Of a stretch of 64,000 bases of DNA, positions 43,747-54,400 are shown piece after piece (positions within the stretch are counted from its first letter, which is position 1; each line of letters begins with the position of its first letter). The notes below the pieces were generated by a model. That model did no database searches. It worked only from the letters and a program-made list of their open reading frames with translations, and had not been told where the DNA came from. The stretch covers positions 231,484 to 295,483 of the forward strand of contig WOUZ01000006.1 of the NCBI GenBank assembly GCA_009773165.1, read 5' to 3'. Origin of the DNA: Bacteroidota bacterium. GTDB taxonomy: Bacteria; Bacteroidota; Bacteroidia; Bacteroidales; F082. Both the position numbers and the translations under genes were made by a program.

Positions 43747-46677
43747 CTAGTCGCGTCGCACAACAAGACGCTGAACTACCGTTTTGCTATCTTTCGTTTG
43801 GGAAACAAAATAAACACCGTCAACAAATCTGGAAAGGTCTAATTTATACAATTTACCTGTTGATTTCCATGACTTTACAATTTTACCAGAAGCGTCAAGA
43901 AGTTGCATGTCGGCATTTTCACCAAGTGTTGAAACAATTTGTACTGCATCACTTGCCGGGTTGGGGAAAAGCTGCATGTTGAGTTCATCCGTTTCATTAA
44001 GACCAAGGTATTCATCAAACTCAAACTCCCATGTTGATACGTTTAAACTCTCAACCCCTTCTGCAGAAACTGGAATCACTTTCCAGTAATTTGGCACATC
44101 AAAAGCATAATTGAAGTTCGGATTATCAGTAAAATCACATGAATAATCCGTCTGTCCGGCAACGTATGGAATCGTGGTTAAAGGAATTTCCCAGGCTGTG
44201 GTTGTGGTATCCGCAGCCCCGAATACTTTAAAGGAGATTGGTAGCACATGATTAGGATTGGTAAAAAACTGCCATGCAAACGCAACATAAAGTTGATTGC
44301 CCAATCGGATAACACCGCCATCTTCAGGTTCAGGATTTACAGCAACTGTTGGATACTGAATCAATTCTGTTGTAAACGACCATGTTTCAACACCTTGAGC
44401 ATCAGGCCCAACACCTTGATCTACTGTAGGGACTACCTTCCAATAATAAGTTGTCAGGTAATCAAGTGTAAATCCGGAAAGAGAGGCGCTGTAAGCAAGT
44501 TGACCTGGCACAAATGTCACCCATGAAAGGAAATCAGCTTCAGTTAATGTCGGACTTTGGCCAATATACACTTTGAAACCAGCAGGTTGACTATAGTTTA
44601 CAAGTGAAATATGCTCCCATTGCAATTGCAGCAGGTCGATACTTACTTCATCCGTTCCTGTTGGGATTGGGTTACCTGAAACATTAGGGTATGGAAAAAT
44701 AAACATCTTTGTTTCAAACTGCCAAATAGCAGGATCAGGGGTTTCCTGACCACCATTAATATCTGTTGTTGGGACGACTTTCCAGTAATAGGTTGTCTCA
44801 TACTGCAATAGCAATTCATTAGTTGAATAGGCCACAACCCCTTCAACAAAATTGATTATGGCAACAGGATCAAGCCCATTGAAGTCAGGGGTTGTATTCA
44901 AATACACTTTAAATGCTTGGGGGTTAGTAAATTGGGAGCTGCTGTGATATTCCCACTGCAATCCGATCGAAACAGGTTGCTGGGTGCTATTGTTTGCAGG
45001 AATGGGATTTATAGCAGCATCAGGATATGGATTAGCCATTTCGTCGGCACCGATATCAGGAGTGTTGGCATCACGAGCTTCGTTATCGAAATCAAAATTA
45101 ATCAGAACAGGCGTTGTCACCGGTATAGCATTGGAGCGGCATACTGTTTCAGCTAAAGGCTGCACATGAAGGTCGTCGGCACTTACAAAAGGAACATCTT
45201 CTGTAAAGGCGTTCTGATCAAAAATACCAGCCCTGAATTTGTAGAGCTGCAAAATCTGATCGATCGCCGGCGCTGACGAATTATGTCCATAAAAGATAAC
45301 GTTACGCTCCGAAGGAGTTCCTGCATAATAAATATTGTTGTCGGTTGCCGGGTCAACATTGGAGAGATCAGGCGTACGTTTATAAAAAGCTGCCCCGATT
45401 CCTGTAGCACCATCTGGAAAACTGGTTTTGTTTATGAAAATATTATTCTGCATCAAAACTGTATCAGAGTTATTGTAGATGATAAAAGCTGCTGACTGAT
45501 GTGAAAGATTTGTTGCAGCATATTCCATATAAACGGAATTATTATAAATGTTCGCACGACTGAAAGAGCGTACATTGATACCGCGACTGGCGGCATTTCC
45601 GCTTATTGCAGTTGCAGGCGCAGCAATTCCGGAAACCATGTTATTGTAGACATTTGCAATGATATCTGTTCCAAAAACGATGATACCATCAGCGGTATTA
45701 CTTCCTCCGCCTGTTGCTGTGATGTTTTTGATGAGGTTATTATAAATATAATAAGTTGCTTTGCGCGCACTGAAATAACAGCCATATACACTTGTAAATG
45801 AACTTGTTGCATTAATAATATTAATATCATGAAAGATAAAATCCCCGGTTAGCGGCTCTGAAGGATTGCCGCTTAGGGTGGAAATAGCTGCCGGTGCTGT
45901 TGTTCCTGAACCTATTCGGGTAAGGTTCTGAATGGTAGTATTAAAGAGTTTAAATCCATTCTGATCATCAACCAAAACACCCGCCATGACGATATCGGTA
46001 ATGAGACTTGTTCCATCAAACTCAGTTCCAACTTCGTTACCCATACCCATGAGTGTGGTAGTGCTGTTCACTCCATCGAAGCTATAGCCAATCATCATGT
46101 TTTGTAACGTATTGTTATAAAACTTATTATAATGATTATTACCATTGAAAGTAGTTGCAACTGTGAGTGTCGATACTTTAATACCCTCCGTTTGAGCCGG
46201 ATTTAACTTATCCAAAGTGATTGTGGTGTTTTTCACATTGTTGTAATGAGCGCCGTCTGCAGCATTAAGATTGGTTATCCAAATGCCATACTCCAGGTTT
46301 GATGCAGCATTTTGAATGTCAAGGCCATCCAAAGTGAAGTAGTCAGAACCTTTCAGGGTAATTCCGGCATCGTTGGCTGCTGCTGTGCCATTGAACTGAA
46401 AAACTGGTTTGGTTCCCTCACCATTCCAGGCAATAGTCACAGGTGAGTTTTGTGTTCCGGTCGCGGTAAAGATCACCGGGTTAGAACTATAAACATTGTT
46501 TCCCTCAACCTTAAAGGTGATGCCGTTTCCACCAACACCATAAAGATTTAGCGAATCGGCTACAGACTGAAGAGTAGGATAGTCTGTTGATGGAAAGAAC
46601 CGTGTTCCACTCAATTGAGCAATAGAAAACAAAGGAAGCATGATAAAACACGCAACAAATAAGTATAAGTTTTTCAT
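43747..46677 (-). CDS. T9SS-secreted parallel beta-helix protein with fibronectin-like repeats
   Basis: A 976-residue surface protein. Signal peptide about 1-21 (LPLFSIAQ). Residues about 30-530 carry many short repeats of the type IYNNSVYM, YNKFYNNTLQN and VYNNMVSGI, a right-handed parallel beta-helix as in carbohydrate-active or adhesion proteins. Three similar domains of about 95 residues follow (each with a TTYYWKVVPT-type segment), most like fibronectin III. The C-terminal 75 residues (LFPNPASDAVQIV...GVYFVSQTKDSKTVVQRLVV) are a type A T9SS sorting domain. No catalytic residues can be named. The start is ATG 46677; the GTG/TTG-type extension to 46701 overlaps the -7 element. Confidence 0.88.
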   Translation of the reverse strand: MKNLYLFVACFIMLPLFSIAQLSGTRFFPSTDYPTLQSVADSLNLYGVGGNGITFKVEGNNVYSSNPVIFTATGTQNSPVTIAWNGEGTKPVFQFNGTAAANDAGITLKGSDYFTLDGLDIQNAASNLEYGIWITNLNAADGAHYNNVKNTTITLDKLNPAQTEGIKVSTLTVATTFNGNNHYNKFYNNTLQNMMIGYSFDGVNSTTTLMGMGNEVGTEFDGTSLITDIVMAGVLVDDQNGFKLFNTTIQNLTRIGSGTTAPAAISTLSGNPSEPLTGDFIFHDINIINATSSFTSVYGCYFSARKATYYIYNNLIKNITATGGGSNTADGIIVFGTDIIANVYNNMVSGIAAPATAISGNAASRGINVRSFSRANIYNNSVYMEYAATNLSHQSAAFIIYNNSDTVLMQNNIFINKTSFPDGATGIGAAFYKRTPDLSNVDPATDNNIYYAGTPSERNVIFYGHNSSAPAIDQILQLYKFRAGIFDQNAFTEDVPFVSADDLHVQPLAETVCRSNAIPVTTPVLINFDFDNEARDANTPDIGADEMANPYPDAAINPIPANNSTQQPVSIGLQWEYHSSSQFTNPQAFKVYLNTTPDFNGLDPVAIINFVEGVVAYSTNELLLQYETTYYWKVVPTTDINGGQETPDPAIWQFETKMFIFPYPNVSGNPIPTGTDEVSIDLLQLQWEHISLVNYSQPAGFKVYIGQSPTLTEADFLSWVTFVPGQLAYSASLSGFTLDYLTTYYWKVVPTVDQGVGPDAQGVETWSFTTELIQYPTVAVNPEPEDGGVIRLGNQLYVAFAWQFFTNPNHVLPISFKVFGAADTTTTAWEIPLTTIPYVAGQTDYSCDFTDNPNFNYAFDVPNYWKVIPVSAEGVESLNVSTWEFEFDEYLGLNETDELNMQLFPNPASDAVQIVSTLGENADMQLLDASGKIVKSWKSTGKLYKLDLSRFVDGVYFVSQTKDSKTVVQRLVVRRD

Positions 46678-46698
46678 AAGGCAAATTTTTTCAACCCT

Positions 46699-46706
46699 CA
46701 AAATTA
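46699..46706 (-). promoter_or_regulatory. -7 promoter element (TAATTTTG) for the beta-helix gene
   Basis: Exact TAnnTTTG match on the minus strand, 21 bases before the ATG at 46677. Confidence 0.6.
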
Positions 46707-46952
46707 ACCATTCAGACTCTAATAAACAGTGAAAAAAAAGTTAATGATCGAATAAGCTATTAAGAAATGTATAATTCGTGATATTTATTGCTGTATTTCA
46801 ATATGTTAATAATAAGGAGCAAAATCAATTCAACAAGCTATTTGGTATAAAATCAGGCACAATAATGATTGTCAAGGTGTCATAACTGTAAATAAGAAAC
46901 CTCACAATCTGTGAAAATCGTTTTTTCACAGTTGCTGATATAACTAAAAAAG

Positions 46953-46960
46953 TATTTTTG
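46953..46960 (+). promoter_or_regulatory. -7 promoter element (TATTTTTG) for the M6 protease gene
   Basis: Exact TAnnTTTG match 53 bases before the ATG at 47014. The divergent intergenic region 46707-46952 otherwise shows only AT-rich sequence. Confidence 0.6.
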
Positions 46961-47013
46961 TAGCTTATTCTATGATTCTTACATTTTTGAATTAACGATA
47001 CACAAACACACCT

Positions 47014-49659
47014 ATGAATCAAATTTCTACTTCGATCAGGATTTTCCTTTTTACGCTGATAGGTTTTCTTGCCTTGCCTCTCTTTTCGATGGCTGCATGG
47101 CTCAACAACGAGCCAGTAACTGTTCAACATCCTGACGGCACTGTCATTCAATGCTTTGCCACCGGTGATGAATTCAACAACTGGCTTCATGATGCTGAGA
47201 ATTTCACGATCATTCAAAGTGAAGAAAATGGATACTTTTATTACGCCATTTTTGACGGAGAACAACTGAGACCTTCAGAATTGGTTGTAGGTCAGGCACA
47301 TCCTGTCACCGTTGGTCTTGTTCCCGGAATAAACATCAAGCCTGAACAAATGAAAGCGCGACGTGCTTATATGCAGGATGAGATGCGTTTTTATGAACCA
47401 GAGAGAAGTGGAGGGAGAGCTGAAGGGACACTCAACAACCTTGTTATTTATATTCGTTTCAGTGATCAAGAGGAGTTTGATTCGGACACCTTGGTGAATT
47501 ACAACCGCTTCAATTCTGTTGTTCCAAATGCTAATTCGATGTACAATTATTTTCAGGAAATATCCTACGGACAATTGTATCTGCCTTCAACCTTTTATCC
47601 CGCAACTCCCGATGCTTATATCCGCTCTTACCAGGATAGTCATCCCAGAAGTTATTTCATGCCTTACAATGCTGTGACTAATCCAAACGGTTATCAGGGT
47701 GATTCACAACGCACAAGCCGTGAGCACACATTACTTGCAAATGCCGTTACTTATGTTAACCTCAACTCACCTGTGCCAGCTAATATCGATTTGGATTACA
47801 ATAACGATGGGAATGTTGACAATGTAGTATTTATTGTAAGAGGCGGTCCAACAGCCTGGTCTACATTACTTTGGCCACACCGCTGGAGTCTATATACCCA
47901 GAATGCATTTATCAACGGTAAAAGGGTGTATGATTTTAATTTTCAGTTGGAGACAAGTCTTAACAGCAGTGGAGTTGGAGTTTTATGTCATGAGATGTAT
48001 CACAGTTTGAGTGCTCCCGACCTCTATCGTTACGAAACCACTGACATAACCCCTGTTGGCCCATGGGATGTAATGGCATCAAACAATAACCCTCCACAGT
48101 ATATGAGCGCTTTCATGAGGATGAAATATGGTGGATGGATCGAAGATATTCCATGGATTACCGAAAGTGGTACCTATACATTGAATCCGCTTCAGAGCAG
48201 CGAAAACAACGCTTTTCGTATTCATTCACAAAATTCATCATCGGAATATTTTGTTGTTGAATTTCGTAAAAAATCAGGCACTTTCGATGGAACACTTTCT
48301 AAATCAGGCATGCTGATCTATCGTATCAACCCGAATGCCGGAAACGGAAACGCAGGTGGTCCTCCTGATGAAGTGTATATATACCGCCCAAATGGAAGTC
48401 CATCGAATAGCGGCAGCCTGAACGAAGCAGTTTTTGGCGCTAACTATGGCAGAACTGAATTCAACGACCAAACAAACCCTTACGCATTTCTGCAAAACGG
48501 TGGATTGGGAGGAGTTAACATCTCTGAGATTTCTTCCATTGGTGAAACTATGAGTTTCAAAGTTGACTTCCCTGGAATGGTGCAGGCTCAGGTTGCCCCA
48601 TCGGTACATGTTGCGTGTGCAGGCGAAGAGGTACAGTTCACTGATGCTTCAACAGGCTTACCTAATAATTGGCTGTGGAGTTTTTCACCAGCCTCTGTTA
48701 CCTATCTCGACGGCACAAGTGCCTCAACCAAAAACCCTTTAGTGAAGTTCAATTCTGAAGGCGACTATTCAGTAACACTGACAGTTTCAAACAGTTTCGG
48801 ATCAAATACAATTACTGAAAATAACCTTATTCATATTGGTAGTCAGGCTGGTTATTTTGCTGAGAGCTTTGAAAGCAGCAACCTGAGTGATGGCTCATGG
48901 AAAGTTGAAAACCCGGATGGCGATGTAACCTGGGGTGTATTTCCAGTTTCAGGCAATGGAGGCAGCAGTGCGGCAGGTATCAATTTCCGCACCTATTTTG
49001 CAATTAACCAACGTGACAGGCTGATCTCGATGCCATTTGATCTTAGCGGAACTACCAGTGCTTACCTGAGTTTTGATCATGCCTACGCTCAGAACAGTGC
49101 ATTTACTCAAGTCAGCGACTCTCTTATAGTACTCGTTTCGAGCGACTGCGGAGCAACATGGCAACGCATTGCAACCTATGGCGAAGATGGCAACGGCAGT
49201 TTTGCAACACACGAACCAACAACCGCGGCATTTTTCCCTCAAATTGCAACCGACTGGTGCGGTCAAGGATGGGGTGCTCCTTGTAACACCATTGATCTCA
49301 GTCCATGGGCCAGCCTCGCTGATGTGCGCATTGCTTTTGAAACCGTCAGTTTCTATGGGAACCCACTTCTGATAGATAATATTGTTGTTTCTCAGTTTGT
49401 TGGTATCAACGAAAAACAGCAAAAAGCTTCTCTGAAGCTTACGCCAAATCCAGTCACAAACGGAAGTTTTGTACTGACAACCGAAGGAGAAGAACTATTT
49501 ACTTCTGTAAAAGTTTTCGATTCGATGGGGCGACTTGTCATGGAAAAAGCCTGGCAAAAGACCCTGACTATTCACACAGAAAACTGGAAAACAGGTGTTT
49601 ATAGTGTTCAGATAAACGGCAGTCAGATACAACTTGTTAAAAAATTGGTTGTGAATTAG
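47014..49659 (+). CDS. M6-family metalloprotease with PKD domain and T9SS sorting domain
   Basis: An 881-residue secreted protease. Signal peptide about 1-28 (LPLFSMA), propeptide to about 130, then the M6 (immune inhibitor A-like) catalytic domain with zinc motif CHEMYHSLSAPDLY and PWDVMASNN. A PKD domain follows (VQFTDASTGLPNNWLWSFSP...FNSEGDYSVTLTVSN), then a jelly-roll/MAM-like segment (FAESFESSNLSDGSWKVENP), and a type A T9SS sorting domain (LTPNPVTNGSF...GVYSVQINGS). Likely a cell-surface or extracellular protein-degrading enzyme. It is divergent from the beta-helix gene. Confidence 0.95.
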   Translation: MNQISTSIRIFLFTLIGFLALPLFSMAAWLNNEPVTVQHPDGTVIQCFATGDEFNNWLHDAENFTIIQSEENGYFYYAIFDGEQLRPSELVVGQAHPVTVGLVPGINIKPEQMKARRAYMQDEMRFYEPERSGGRAEGTLNNLVIYIRFSDQEEFDSDTLVNYNRFNSVVPNANSMYNYFQEISYGQLYLPSTFYPATPDAYIRSYQDSHPRSYFMPYNAVTNPNGYQGDSQRTSREHTLLANAVTYVNLNSPVPANIDLDYNNDGNVDNVVFIVRGGPTAWSTLLWPHRWSLYTQNAFINGKRVYDFNFQLETSLNSSGVGVLCHEMYHSLSAPDLYRYETTDITPVGPWDVMASNNNPPQYMSAFMRMKYGGWIEDIPWITESGTYTLNPLQSSENNAFRIHSQNSSSEYFVVEFRKKSGTFDGTLSKSGMLIYRINPNAGNGNAGGPPDEVYIYRPNGSPSNSGSLNEAVFGANYGRTEFNDQTNPYAFLQNGGLGGVNISEISSIGETMSFKVDFPGMVQAQVAPSVHVACAGEEVQFTDASTGLPNNWLWSFSPASVTYLDGTSASTKNPLVKFNSEGDYSVTLTVSNSFGSNTITENNLIHIGSQAGYFAESFESSNLSDGSWKVENPDGDVTWGVFPVSGNGGSSAAGINFRTYFAINQRDRLISMPFDLSGTTSAYLSFDHAYAQNSAFTQVSDSLIVLVSSDCGATWQRIATYGEDGNGSFATHEPTTAAFFPQIATDWCGQGWGAPCNTIDLSPWASLADVRIAFETVSFYGNPLLIDNIVVSQFVGINEKQQKASLKLTPNPVTNGSFVLTTEGEELFTSVKVFDSMGRLVMEKAWQKTLTIHTENWKTGVYSVQINGSQIQLVKKLVVN

Positions 49660-49700
49660 GGTAAGAGGTAATTTTTCGGTTCAATTAGTTTCTCCGGCAT

Positions 49701-50201
49701 ATGAATCTAGTGACTGAAGCAGAAAACATTTGTTTCGACGCCATACTTATTCAGTCGGGTGAAATAGATGCTGCATATATTGATTTTCCCTATCGTGTTG
49801 AAGAAGTCTTCGGAAAAAAGGGGATGATCAAAGTGAAAGTTGTTTTCGATCGTCTTGTCTCCTATCGCGGAATACTGTCCAATATGGGAACAGGCTGCCA
49901 TATCCTCATCGTGAGAAAAGACATCCGGGCAAAGTTGAAAAAAAGTTTTGGCGACTCCATACACGTATGTTTATCTCAGGATACCGAGGAAAGAACTGTT
50001 GAAATTCCTGATGATATAACATTGGTATTCAATAATTTTCCTTCGCACAGCATTACTTTTAAAGCACTGTCTTATACCCATAGGAAAGAGCTGATCAGCT
50101 GGATCACCGATGCAAAAAAACAGGAAACACGTGAACGTCGTATTGAAAAAATGCTGCAAATCCTCGAAGAAAAGATGACAAAACCTATCAAAAAAAACTA
50201 A
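49701..50201 (+). CDS. DUF1905 / YdeI-OmpD-associated family protein
   Basis: A 166-residue cytosolic protein. Residues about 8-95 look like DUF1905 (FDAILIQSGEIDAAYIDFPY, KVKVVFDRLVSYRGILSNMG). The C-terminal half has the bacteriocin-protection YdeI/OmdA pattern FKALSYTHRKELISWITDAKKQETRERRIEKMLQIL. Function is not established. The DUF1801 gene begins 4 bases after its stop; the two share the kind of helical YdhG/YdeI partnership often seen together. Confidence 0.88.
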   Translation: MNLVTEAENICFDAILIQSGEIDAAYIDFPYRVEEVFGKKGMIKVKVVFDRLVSYRGILSNMGTGCHILIVRKDIRAKLKKSFGDSIHVCLSQDTEERTVEIPDDITLVFNNFPSHSITFKALSYTHRKELISWITDAKKQETRERRIEKMLQILEEKMTKPIKKN

Positions 50202-50205
50202 AGGC

Positions 50206-50664
50206 ATGAAACACGAAGCAACTACTATCGAAGACTATATAAACAATCTGGCGGACGACAGAAAAGAAGCTATTTCACGATTGATGCAGCTTCTACGCGA
50301 GAAGTTACCTCAGGGCTTCGAAGAAAACATTTCTTATGGAATGCCATCCTATGTTGTTCCTCACAGCCTGTACCCGGCAGGTTATCATTGCGACTCCAAA
50401 CAAGCCTTACCTTTTATCAGTTTGGCATCTCAAAAGAATCATATTGCAATTTATCATATGGGTCTTTATGCTGACAAAGCATTAATGCAATGGTTTGCTG
50501 ATCATTGGAGTAATTTCAGCACTCACAAACCTGATATGGGAAAGAGCTGTATCCGCTTCAAAAACATGCAAAAGATTCCTTACGAACTGTTTGCTGAGCT
50601 ATTCACAAAGATGAGTCCACAAGCCTGGATTGCCCTTTACGAGCAGGAATTTATACGGAAATAA
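50206..50664 (+). CDS. DUF1801 (YdhG-like) protein
   Basis: A 152-residue protein with the DUF1801 layout: N-terminal helix IEDYINNLADDRKEAISRLMQLLREKLP, then EENISYGMPSYVVP, ISLASQKNHIAIYHMGL and GKSCIRFKNMQKIPYELFAEL. Frataxin-like fold family with no known catalytic role. In a run of three closely spaced small genes (49701-51352). Confidence 0.88.
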   Translation: MKHEATTIEDYINNLADDRKEAISRLMQLLREKLPQGFEENISYGMPSYVVPHSLYPAGYHCDSKQALPFISLASQKNHIAIYHMGLYADKALMQWFADHWSNFSTHKPDMGKSCIRFKNMQKIPYELFAELFTKMSPQAWIALYEQEFIRK

Positions 50665-50677
50665 TTAGTTCATTAAA

Positions 50678-51352
50678 ATGAAGAAAGTCTCCCGAAACCT
50701 GCAATGGTCACTGGCACAGCAACTTGAAATACGTTGGTGGAGACGCTACCTTGATAAAAAAGACAAGAAAACCTATTACGCATGGAAGCGTGATTATTGG
50801 AGTAATTTTCTATCCAAAACGATCGGACATCTCACTCTTATCCCTGGCATGAAGGTCCTTGATGCCGGATCAGGGCCGGCTGGAATTTTCACGATACTTC
50901 ATGATCAACAGGTTACAGCTATCGATCCCTTGATTGAATCTTACCGCAAGCAACTGCCCCATTTCGATCCTGATGACTTTCCGTATGGCAACTTTGTGAA
51001 TAGTACCCTGGAAGATTTCCAGTCTGCTGTTCAATTTGATGTTGTTTTTTGTCTGAATGTCATCAACCATGTGAGGCATCTCGAATCATCCATTGAGGCA
51101 CTTAGCTGTTCGATTATAAAAGAAGGTTTTTTGGTTTTAAGTGTTGATGCACATCGCTATAAATTGCTTAAACACATTTTTCAGCTCTTTCCTGCCGATG
51201 CCCTCCACCCCCATCAGCAGCTACTCGATCATTACCTGCAGCTGCTTGAACGAAATGGACTGATTATTCAGCATAAGGAACTTCTCAACCAGGAGGCGAT
51301 TTTTGGTTATTGGCTAATAATTGCAAAGAAAGAAGTAACCATAACCCCCTGA
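50678..51352 (+). CDS. Class I SAM-dependent methyltransferase
   Basis: A 224-residue protein. Motif I LDAGSGPAGIFTILH (about residues 60-74), motif II VTAIDPL and a motif-IV-like FDVVFCLNVINHVRH are clear SAM-binding features. Substrate unknown. Its first 50 residues are basic and aromatic (WSLAQQLEIRWWRRYLDKKDKKTY). It follows the DUF1801 gene by 13 bases. Confidence 0.88.
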   Translation: MKKVSRNLQWSLAQQLEIRWWRRYLDKKDKKTYYAWKRDYWSNFLSKTIGHLTLIPGMKVLDAGSGPAGIFTILHDQQVTAIDPLIESYRKQLPHFDPDDFPYGNFVNSTLEDFQSAVQFDVVFCLNVINHVRHLESSIEALSCSIIKEGFLVLSVDAHRYKLLKHIFQLFPADALHPHQQLLDHYLQLLERNGLIIQHKELLNQEAIFGYWLIIAKKEVTITP

Positions 51353-51431
51353 TGAGAAACACCATTGATAAAAAAATTCCTGTTTCTGTCACAAGTTATA
51401 AACATAGCTTTTTGTTATCAGTCTTTTTAAA

Positions 51432-51439
51432 TACCTTTG
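51432..51439 (+). promoter_or_regulatory. -7 promoter element for dnaE (TACCTTTG)
   Basis: Exact TAnnTTTG match 58 bases before the dnaE ATG. Confidence 0.6.
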
Positions 51440-51496
51440 TAAAACTCTGTTTATTCAACTAATAATCTCATTTACAGAGATATAAATTTCAAAACA

Positions 51497-54400
51497 ATGT
51501 TTTTAATCTTCGATACTGAAACAACTGGACTTCCCCGCGACAAGAATGCACCTTTAACTGATTTCGACAATTGGCCCCGCGTGGTTCAACTTGCCTGGCA
51601 GGTTCATGGGCCCGAGGGTGAGCTTTTGGAAGTTGCCAATCACATCATTCGCCCTGATGGTTTCACTATTCCTTTTAACGCTACCAAGGTTCATGGTATA
51701 ACAACCGACTTCGCGCTTCAGAAAGGAGAACCCTTGTCGGAGGTCCTTTCGAAATTCAACCGATCTTTAGAAACAGCTCACTACATTGTAGGTCATAACC
51801 TTGATTTCGACCGCAACATACTAGGTGCAGAATACTTGCGGACAGGTATCGAAACCTCCTTATTAGAACAGGGTCAGATGGATACCTGCACCGAGATTAC
51901 AGCACAGTTCTGTCAACTCCCGGGAGGTAAAGGTGGACGCTTTAAACTTCCCAATCTTGAAGAACTGCATAAAAAATTATTCAGTGAAGGCTTTGGCGAT
52001 GCGCACAACGCTTCTGCAGACGTTGAAGCCACAGCACGCTGTTTTCTGGAACTGTTACGTATTGGTGTTTTTTCATCCGATAATAAATGGATCGACGGAG
52101 CCTTTTTCGATCGTTTCCGATCTGCAAACCCCTCTCCTATTGAGGCCATTGGCTTAGCGATAAAATCGAATCGTGAAAGCGAAATTACGGAAAGTGAAAC
52201 AAGTGAGTCAGCAAACAAAGATATTGAAAGCGAAGCACATACACATCGTTTTGCCCATCTCCGCACGCACAGCACCTTTAGTATCCTCAACTCTACTATT
52301 GATGTTCCCGACCTTGTAAAAAGAGCGATAAAGGAACAAATGCCTGCAATAGGTCTCACCGACACCAGCAACCTGATGGCTGCATTTCAGTTCATCAGCA
52401 AAGTGAACGAACACAACAGCAATGAAGATAAAGCCGTTGCTGCAGGAACAAAAAGTGAAGCTCAACATTTAAAAGCCATTCTTGGCTGCGAGGTGTATGT
52501 TTGTCGTAACCACACCGACAAGTCAGTCAAAGACAATGGGTTTCTTATTCCTTTTCTTGCCAAAAACAAAAAAGGCTATCAGAACCTCTCCATGCTAAGT
52601 TCGATCTCTTTTACCGAAGGGTTTTATTATGTGGCCCGTGCTGATAAAGAGTTGATAACCAAATATAAGGAAGGACTAATTGTAACAACAGGAGGTCTGG
52701 GAGGTGAGGTACCTTCGCTGCTTCTAAATATGGGTGAGCAGCAAGCTGAAGAAGCGCTTCTTTGGTGGAAGGAACAGTTTGGTGACGATTTTTATATCGA
52801 GCTAAACAGGCACGGACTTGAAGAAGAAGACTTTTTGAATCAGTTTTTGCTACAGATGGCTAAAAAGCATCAAATCAATTATTTTGCTGCCAATAATGTA
52901 CATTATCTTGAGAAAAAAGATGCGGAAGCACATGATTTACTCATTTGTATCAAAGACAATGCAAAAAAACACGAGCCAATAGGCAGAGGTTATGGCCATC
53001 GTTTTGGTTTTCCAAACAATGAGTTTTATTACAAAACAGAAGAAGAGATGCTTCAGCTTTTCGCTGATCTGCCTGAAGCTATCGAAACTATTGTTCAAAT
53101 CATTGACAAGGTAGAAACTTTTAGCCTTAAGAGAGATGTGCTTCTTCCTGAATTTGCTATACCGGAAGAATTCCTTGATCCTCTTGATGAAGAGGATCAT
53201 GGTAAAAGAGGTGAAAACAGCTACCTGCGTCATATGGCTTATGAAGGAGCTAAAGAACGGTATGGTGAGCTAACCGAAGAAATGACTGAACGTCTTGATT
53301 TCGAGCTGGAAACCATCGCAAAGACTGGATATCCGGGCTATTTTCTCATCGTTCAGGACCTCATAGCTTCGGCTCGAAAGATGGGAGTTTGGGTAGGCCC
53401 TGGCCGTGGCTCTGCCGCCGGTTCAATGGTAGCCTATGCTATTCGTATCACCAATGTCGACCCGCTGAAATACGGTTTGCTGTTTGAGCGTTTTCTTAAT
53501 CCGGAGCGTATCTCGATGCCTGATATTGATATTGACTTCGATGATGAAGGCAGGGCTAAGGTAATTGAATATGTGACCAATAAATATGGTCAAAATAAAG
53601 TAGCTCAAATTATTACCTACGGAACCCTGGGGACAAAATCAGCTATCCGCGACATAGGACGTGCCCTTGATACAGATCTTGCTATTGTTAACAAACTTGC
53701 CGCTTCGACAGGTAATGTGAAGCTTGGCGACTTTTTTAGTCTGACACCTGATAAACTTTCATCAAAATATCGTCCGGAACAAATTGAAGCTGGTGAATCG
53801 CTGAAAAAACGTGTCGGTGAAGCCGGTAACGAAGGTGCTATACTCAAAAACACCCTCGCAATTGAAGGACTGGTGCGCAATACCGGCATCCACGCCTGTG
53901 GTATCGTTATCACTCCTACCGACTTGCGCGAGCTCGTCCCGGTAACCATTAGTAAGGAGTCGAGCCTTTGGGCTACTCAGTTTGACAACTCTGTTGCTGA
54001 ATCTGCAGGATTACTGAAAGTGGACTTTCTGGGTCTCAAGACACTTTCGCTCATCCGCGATACCATCGAAATTATCAAGCAACGCCACACCATCGTCATC
54101 GATCCTGATACGATACCGCTAGATGATCATAAAACCTTTGTGTTGTTTCAGGGAGGGGAAACGGTTGGGGTTTTCCAGTATGAAAGTGCTGGAATGCAAA
54201 AGCACCTGCGCGACCTCAAGCCCTCAGGCTTTAACGATCTGATTGCCATGAATGCCCTGTATCGACCGGGCCCAATGGCTTATATCCCAAATTACATCAA
54301 ACGTAAAAATGGCCAGGAACAGGTTGCTTACGACCTTGAAGTTATGAAAGAGATTCTTGAAGAGACCTATGGTATCACCGTTTATCAGGAACAGGTGATG

